Shown here: positions 6,580-9,948 of the stretch, piece after piece
Layout of the letters: each line of letters opens with the position of its first letter
Numbering within the stretch: position 1 is the first letter of the stretch
Origin: DATKCJ01 sp035513275
Lineage (GTDB): Bacteria; Verrucomicrobiota; Verrucomicrobiia; Opitutales; Opitutaceae
Length of the DNA stretch: 9,948 nt
Reading direction: 5' to 3'
Assembly (NCBI GenBank): GCA_035513275.1
Contig: DATKCJ010000202.1
Span: 1-9,948 of the forward strand
Notes under the pieces: model-generated
Seen by the model: the letters and a program-made list of their open reading frames with translations, nothing else
Databases searched by the model: none
Told to the model about the DNA's origin: nothing
Translations under genes and position numbers: made by a program

Positions 6580-7395
6580 ATGATCTCCATCGTGATCATC
6601 ACGCGCAACGAGGAGCGCAACCTGCCCGGCTGCCTTGAGTCGATCCGTTGGTGCGACGACATCCTCGTGATCGACTCGTTTTCCACTGACGCGACGGTGC
6701 GGATCGCAACCGATGCGGGTGCGCGCGTCTTTCAACGGAAGTTCAAGGATTTCGCCGACCAGCGAAACTTCGCGCACGAGGCGCGGCTGCCGCGACACGC
6801 GTGGGTGTTTCATCTCGACGCCGACGAGCATTTCACACCCGAACTGCAAGCTGAGTGCCTCGCGGTCGCCGCGAAAGACGACCCGGAGGTCGACGGCTAC
6901 TATACCGCACCGCGGATGATCTTCATGGATCGCTGGGTGCCGCACTGCACCGACTGGCCGGCGTTTCAGGCGCGGCTCACGCACCGCGGGCGTTTCCGCT
7001 TCGTCCAAGTCGGCCACGGGCAGCGCGAGGATGCCTCGATGCGGATGGGCCGGCTCGCGTCGGGCTACCTTCATATGATTTCATCAGGTACCGTCGGCGA
7101 GTGGGCGGCGAAGCACGCGCGCTACGCCCGCGAAGAAGCACGCGAGATCCGCGCCAACCCTGTGGCGCTCGCCACGCTCGTCTCGCGCGCGACAAGCGGA
7201 CCGAAACTCGAACGCAGGCGTGCGTTGAAGCGACTCTGGTTTCACCTGCCAGCGCGGCCGCTGCTCAGGTTCGTGTATCAATACCTCGTGCGCGGTGGCG
7301 CCCTCGACGGCTACGCCGGCTATTGCTACTGCAGGCTGATCAGTCATTACGAATGGCTCATCGCCCGCGCGCTCGCCAACGAGCAGAAACCCTGA
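6580..7395 (+). CDS. glycosyltransferase family 2, WaaE/KdtX-like
   Basis: The 271-residue GT-A protein opens with SIVIITRNEERNLPGCLESI, the nucleotide-binding strand and NEE motif of the WaaE/KdtX-type subgroup. IDSFSTDAT (31-39) with D32 and D37, and QRNF at 61-64, follow. The metal/donor-binding DADE lies at 80-83 (HLDADEHF). The C-terminal half is rich in aromatic and basic residues (RWVPHCTDWPAFQARLTHRG and further), as in lipopolysaccharide-core and exopolysaccharide members. Its length matches these enzymes. It probably transfers one sugar to the growing lipid-linked oligosaccharide at the cytoplasmic membrane face. ATG at 6580 gives the complete first strand. No good ribosome-binding site precedes it. 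The gene stands alone between two repeat-bearing spacers. Confidence 0.88.
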   Translation: MISIVIITRNEERNLPGCLESIRWCDDILVIDSFSTDATVRIATDAGARVFQRKFKDFADQRNFAHEARLPRHAWVFHLDADEHFTPELQAECLAVAAKDDPEVDGYYTAPRMIFMDRWVPHCTDWPAFQARLTHRGRFRFVQVGHGQREDASMRMGRLASGYLHMISSGTVGEWAAKHARYAREEAREIRANPVALATLVSRATSGPKLERRRALKRLWFHLPARPLLRFVYQYLVRGGALDGYAGYCYCRLISHYEWLIARALANEQKP

Positions 7396-7416
7396 ACCAA
7401 GGCACAGTCCTTGATG

Positions 7417-7450
7417 CCACAGATTACACTGATGGGCACAGATCAGATCT
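7417..7450. repeat. CACAGAT-type degenerate repeat stretch
   Basis: CACAGAT recurs at short spacing here (CACAGATTACACTGATGGGC, then CACAGATCAGATC). It is related to the GGGCAC-containing module at 1791-1804. Such low-complexity intergenic stretches are non-coding, and a role is unknown. Confidence 0.45.
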
Positions 7451-7477
7451 TCACAGGAGGTAGCAGAGGAAATGGAG
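7450..7477 (+). repeat. 28-nt intergenic repeat, copy C
   Basis: It begins TTCACAGGAGGTAGCAGAGG and matches copy A (6419-6446) at 22 of 28 positions in the same orientation. It abuts the CACAGAT-type stretch on its left and lies 9 nt before the heptamer array. Confidence 0.55.
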
Positions 7478-7486
7478 CGTTCGGAA

Positions 7487-7519
7487 CAATCCGCAATCCG
7501 CATTCCGCAATCCGCAATC
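7487..7519. repeat. heptamer tandem array, copy 2 of an identical 33-nt sequence
   Basis: Identical over all 33 nt to 1849-1881, including the variant ATTCCGC unit. It lies 49 nt before the ATG of the sugar transferase gene. Confidence 0.85.
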
Positions 7520-7568
7520 GGGGCTTCGTGTCCTCTGTGACAATTCCTCCGTCGTTCCGCCCCTGACC

Positions 7569-8921
7569 ATGTCCTCCGCACGCAAGTTCGCCATCTGGCT
7601 TGTGGTGTTCGACTCCATCGCGTTGACCGCGGTGTTCAACATCCTGGGCTGGGCGCGCGGCCTCTTTTGGTCGGGCGAGTTTCTCGTCGAGCCGTTCTTG
7701 CTGCCGCTCGGGGTGCTCGTCGTCGGGCTCTACTTGATCGACGGCTACAAGCTGCGCACCGACATGCTCGGCGTGAACTACACCAGCGAGCATACGATCG
7801 CGCTGCTGAGCGTGCTCGTGGTGATGAGCCTTATCACGTTCGTCTTTCTCACGGATTTCTATCTGCTGCAGCAAAGCCGTGGCGTGCTCGTCGCGGGTTA
7901 CCTCATTCTCATCCCGCTCACGCTCGGCTACCGGCGGTTCCTCTACAGCCGGCTCATCCACGACCGCCGCGACTACTGCTTCCTGTTCCTTGGGCCGGAG
8001 GACGCGTTCAACAAGTTCTCGATCGAATATGCGGAATCGGGCACCACGCAACGACTCGTGCACGTATCGCAGGTCGAGGACTTGGGCGTGCCCGCCGGAG
8101 GCACGAGCCTGCGGCGTGCACTCGAGGACAACAAGGATCGCATCGACGGCATCATCATCCGCGAGGCGGGGTTCGAGCTACCCACTGACGTCGCGCAAGG
8201 TCTCGTTGAGCTGCACTTCTCCGGCGTGCCCAGCTACACGCTCGAGCTCTTCCACGAAGTCTACTGGCGGAAGATCCCGCTCTACCGGCTCAACCAGACG
8301 TGGCTCTTCCAAGAGGGATTCGCCGTGGCGCGCGAGCCGTTCTTCGAGCGTGCGAAGCGGATCTCCGACATCCTGTTTGCGCTGTTCGGGCTCGTGCTCG
8401 CGGTTCCGATCTTCGTCATCGTTCCCGTGCTCATCTGGATCGACGACCGCGGGCCGGTCTTTTTCCGTCAGTCGCGCACGGGTCTCAACCGGCAGTCGTT
8501 TCAACTGGCAAAGTTTCGCACGATGCGGAAGGACGGCGACCCGGACGGGCCTGTTTACACGCAAGTCGGCGACAAGCGGATCACGCGGATCGGCAATTTC
8601 CTGCGCAAGACGCGCATCGACGAGATCCCGCAGCTCTGGAACGTGTTCATGGGCGACATGAGCCTCATCGGCCCCCGCGCGGAGTGGACGCGGCTCGTCG
8701 ACGACTACGAGCGCACGATCCCGTGCTACCACTTCCGACACCTTGTGCGCCCCGGCATCACAGGCTGGGCGCAGGTGAACTACCCCTACGGCGCAAGCCA
8801 GGAGGACGCGATGCGCAAGCTCGAATACGACCTCTACTACATCCGCCACTTCTCCTTCCGCCTCGACGCCTCGATCATCCTGAAAACGATCCACCTGATG
8901 CTCTTCGGCAAAGGCCGGTGA
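7569..8921 (+). CDS. exopolysaccharide polyprenyl-phosphate sugar-1-phosphate transferase (priming enzyme)
   Basis: This 450-residue enzyme would transfer a sugar-1-phosphate from a nucleotide sugar to undecaprenyl phosphate, the first membrane step of repeat-unit synthesis. The N-terminal part has four hydrophobic segments (about 8-28, 38-57, 77-97, 104-122), as in WcaJ-type enzymes. A soluble middle domain follows (about 130-255) with a degenerate nucleotide-binding-like start (CFLFLGPEDAF). From about residue 261 comes the bacterial sugar transferase domain. It has KRISDILFALFGLVLAVP (re-entrant membrane helix), FFRQSRTGLNRQSFQLAKFRTM, the catalytic Asp-Glu pair at 351-352 in RIDEIPQLWNVFMGDMSLIGPR, and RPGITGWAQVNYPYGAS. 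All key motifs are intact. Sugar specificity cannot be read, though glucose or galactose phosphate is usual. It is the last polysaccharide gene in the window. Confidence 0.93.
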   Translation: MSSARKFAIWLVVFDSIALTAVFNILGWARGLFWSGEFLVEPFLLPLGVLVVGLYLIDGYKLRTDMLGVNYTSEHTIALLSVLVVMSLITFVFLTDFYLLQQSRGVLVAGYLILIPLTLGYRRFLYSRLIHDRRDYCFLFLGPEDAFNKFSIEYAESGTTQRLVHVSQVEDLGVPAGGTSLRRALEDNKDRIDGIIIREAGFELPTDVAQGLVELHFSGVPSYTLELFHEVYWRKIPLYRLNQTWLFQEGFAVAREPFFERAKRISDILFALFGLVLAVPIFVIVPVLIWIDDRGPVFFRQSRTGLNRQSFQLAKFRTMRKDGDPDGPVYTQVGDKRITRIGNFLRKTRIDEIPQLWNVFMGDMSLIGPRAEWTRLVDDYERTIPCYHFRHLVRPGITGWAQVNYPYGASQEDAMRKLEYDLYYIRHFSFRLDASIILKTIHLMLFGKGR

Positions 8922-9349
8922 TCTAGGGCAGGACGAAGTGCGCAGTGACGGGGCTACGCTTGTATCAATCCACATCATTGCGGTTGGGTTCCGCGCCTTC
9001 TCTCCTCCGGCCGTTTATTCTCGTCGGCGACCTTGTCTTCGGCCGCCTGTCCCAATCTTCCCTGGTTTCGGAGGCTATCGGCGCGAACGGATCGACACAG
9101 GCAAGGGGTCGCGCTTTGCAGGCGACTCCTGGGAACCAGCCAGGCCTGCGCTCCGCCCATTTGTAAGGCGTCACGATCTCACTCACGCCAGCATGCCCCA
9201 GCATCACGATATCTGGTCATCGGCGGCAGGGAGCGTCGGTTCACACTCGGCCCGTATCGACCCCCAAGCGCGTGGTGTGTGGATTTGACTGAAATTAGCG
9301 ATCTTAGTGTTTTCTTGTAAACCATGGTAATTTCGCTACAAATGCCTTC
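8922..9349. other. 428-bp region without a recognisable gene
   Basis: Short open frames exist on both strands, but none resembles a known protein, has a ribosome-binding site or is coherent in codon use. No strong terminator hairpin with a T-run follows the sugar transferase stop at 8921. The right end becomes AT-richer (about 9280-9340), where a promoter for the ATPase gene is expected. The region marks the boundary between the polysaccharide locus and an unrelated gene. Confidence 0.55.
9285..9313 (+). promoter_or_regulatory. possible promoter of the ATPase gene
   Basis: TTGACT (9285-9290) resembles a -35 box and stands 17 nt before TGTTTT (9308-9313), a poor -10 box, in a locally AT-rich patch 37 nt ahead of the GTG start. 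A 6-bp inverted pair TAGCGA/TCGCTA (9296-9301, 9333-9338) and the palindrome ACCATGGT (9321-9328) surround it. This is weak evidence. Confidence 0.3.
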
Positions 9350-9948
9350 GTGGACCCCGTTAAGAATCCCTACGCCCCAGGTGCAGGCACTCCTCCCCCT
9401 GAGCTGGCTGGTCGCGATGAGCTGAGAGAGATGGTGCGCATCGCTCTTGAGAGGGTTCGGGCAGGCAGGCCGGCCAAGAGCATCTTGATGGTGGGCCTCC
9501 GCGGGGTGGGAAAAACCGTGCTGCTCGACCGGCTTCGCGATGACGCCGAGGGAACCGGCCACCTGACGATTCGCATCGAAGCGCCGGAAAACAGATCGCT
9601 CCCAGCGATCCTCGCACCACAACTGCGCCAAGCTCTTCTGAGGCTTTCCCGAAACGAGCGGGTGAAGGAACTCGCCCAACGCGCTCTGCGCGGATTGGCG
9701 GGCTTCGCCAAGGCGCTCAAGGTGAAGTATAATGACATCGAAGTCGGCTTCGATTTCGAACCGGAACCTGGTTTGGCCGACAACGGCGATCTCGAGCACG
9801 ACTTGCAGGCATTGCTCGAAGTCGCAGGATTCGCGGCGAAAGCTGCGGAAACTGCGTTGGTGATGTTTGTCGATGAGCTGCAATACGTCCAAGAAGACCA
9901 GCTCGCATCCTTAATCACCGCGTTGCACAGGACCGCACAGCGCAGCTT
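9350..9948 (+). CDS. P-loop ATPase of the AAA/archaeal-ATPase-like type (5' part, runs off window)
   Basis: The frame is open from a stop at 9305-9307 to the window end, giving 199 whole codons from the GTG at 9350. The N-terminus has NPYAPGAGTPPPELAGRDEL, a proline/glycine lead-in ending in a GRDEL motif, typical of AAA_16/archaeal-ATPase-like proteins. Walker A is GLRGVGKT (residues 49-56) and Walker B is ALVMFVDE (169-176, ending D175-E176), so the nucleotide-binding site is intact. The insert at about 95-165 is charged and helical. The C-terminal half is missing, so the effector or DNA-binding part cannot be assessed. The GTG is preferred because the conserved motif starts six codons later and the nearby ATG at 9342 is in another frame. 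Codons such as AGG, AGA, CTT and TTG appear more often than in the polysaccharide genes, suggesting a different history. Confidence 0.75.
   Translation, partial: MDPVKNPYAPGAGTPPPELAGRDELREMVRIALERVRAGRPAKSILMVGLRGVGKTVLLDRLRDDAEGTGHLTIRIEAPENRSLPAILAPQLRQALLRLSRNERVKELAQRALRGLAGFAKALKVKYNDIEVGFDFEPEPGLADNGDLEHDLQALLEVAGFAAKAAETALVMFVDELQYVQEDQLASLITALHRTAQRS

Larger units (their letters stand above)
7396..7568. other. composite repeat spacer before the sugar transferase gene
   Basis: No gene is visible in these 173 bp. In order it holds a CACAGAT-type degenerate repeat stretch (7417-7450, including GATGGGCACAGATC), the 28-nt repeat copy C (7450-7477) and the heptamer array (7487-7519). The GGGCAC module and the heptamer array are about as far apart (56 nt) as the corresponding modules in the 1774-1922 spacer (58 nt). 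Confidence 0.6.

Noticed and set aside
8965..9207. Minus-strand frame beginning MMLGHAGVSEIV, resembling the LGHxxxxxT box of tyrosine recombinases
   Set aside because: Only the LGHA match is suggestive. The catalytic Arg/His/Tyr context is absent, a stop lies directly upstream and the rest has no similarity, so chance is likelier than an integrase remnant.
9179..9892. 237-codon minus-strand frame
   Set aside because: It is the antisense shadow of the ATPase gene, which has intact Walker A and B motifs on the plus strand.

Overview
The window looks like chromosomal DNA of a GC-rich, free-living bacterium. The genes prefer G- or C-ending codons. The gene content, together with the degenerate intergenic repeats, would fit Verrucomicrobiota (Opitutales-like), but that assignment is an impression, not proven by anything in the sequence. 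Nearly the whole window (about 295-8921) is one co-directional plus-strand locus for a cell-surface or extracellular polysaccharide.

Layout: (1) 1-294: probably the last codons of an upstream gene, then a leader with a perfect 23-bp palindrome at 184-206. (2) 295-1773: a multi-membrane-span polysaccharide polymerase-like protein. (3) 1774-1922: a repeat-containing spacer. (4) 1923-4797: three translationally coupled genes, GT4 glycosyltransferase, WcaF-like left-handed-beta-helix acetyltransferase, and a second GT4 glycosyltransferase, joined by two ATGA stop/start overlaps. (5) 4798-4969: a spacer with a 107-bp MITE-like palindromic element. (6) 4970-6403: an O-antigen ligase/polymerase family membrane protein. 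(7) 6404-6579: a spacer with an inverted pair of 28-nt repeats. (8) 6580-7395: a family 2 (WaaE/KdtX-like) glycosyltransferase. (9) 7396-7568: a spacer carrying the same repeat modules as spacers 3 and 7. (10) 7569-8921: a polyprenyl-phosphate sugar-1-phosphate transferase. (11) 8922-9349: 428 bp with no recognisable gene. (12) 9350 to the window end: the 5' part of a P-loop ATPase gene unrelated to the polysaccharide locus.

How the genes fit together: the sugar-1-phosphate transferase loads the first sugar on undecaprenyl phosphate. The two GT4 enzymes and the GT2 enzyme add further sugars, and the acetyltransferase decorates a sugar. One or both of the multi-span polymerase/ligase proteins polymerise the repeat unit or transfer it to an acceptor. 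No flippase (Wzx), chain-length regulator (Wzc/Wzz) or outer-membrane exporter (Wza) lies in the window, so the locus probably extends upstream of position 1.

I found no clearly new biological system. The most unusual material is in the intergenic DNA: the perfect palindrome ahead of the polymerase gene, the identical 33-nt heptamer array in two spacers about 5.6 kb apart, the MITE-like element, and the recurring 28-nt A/G-rich repeat. The truncated ATPase gene at the right edge is also of interest.
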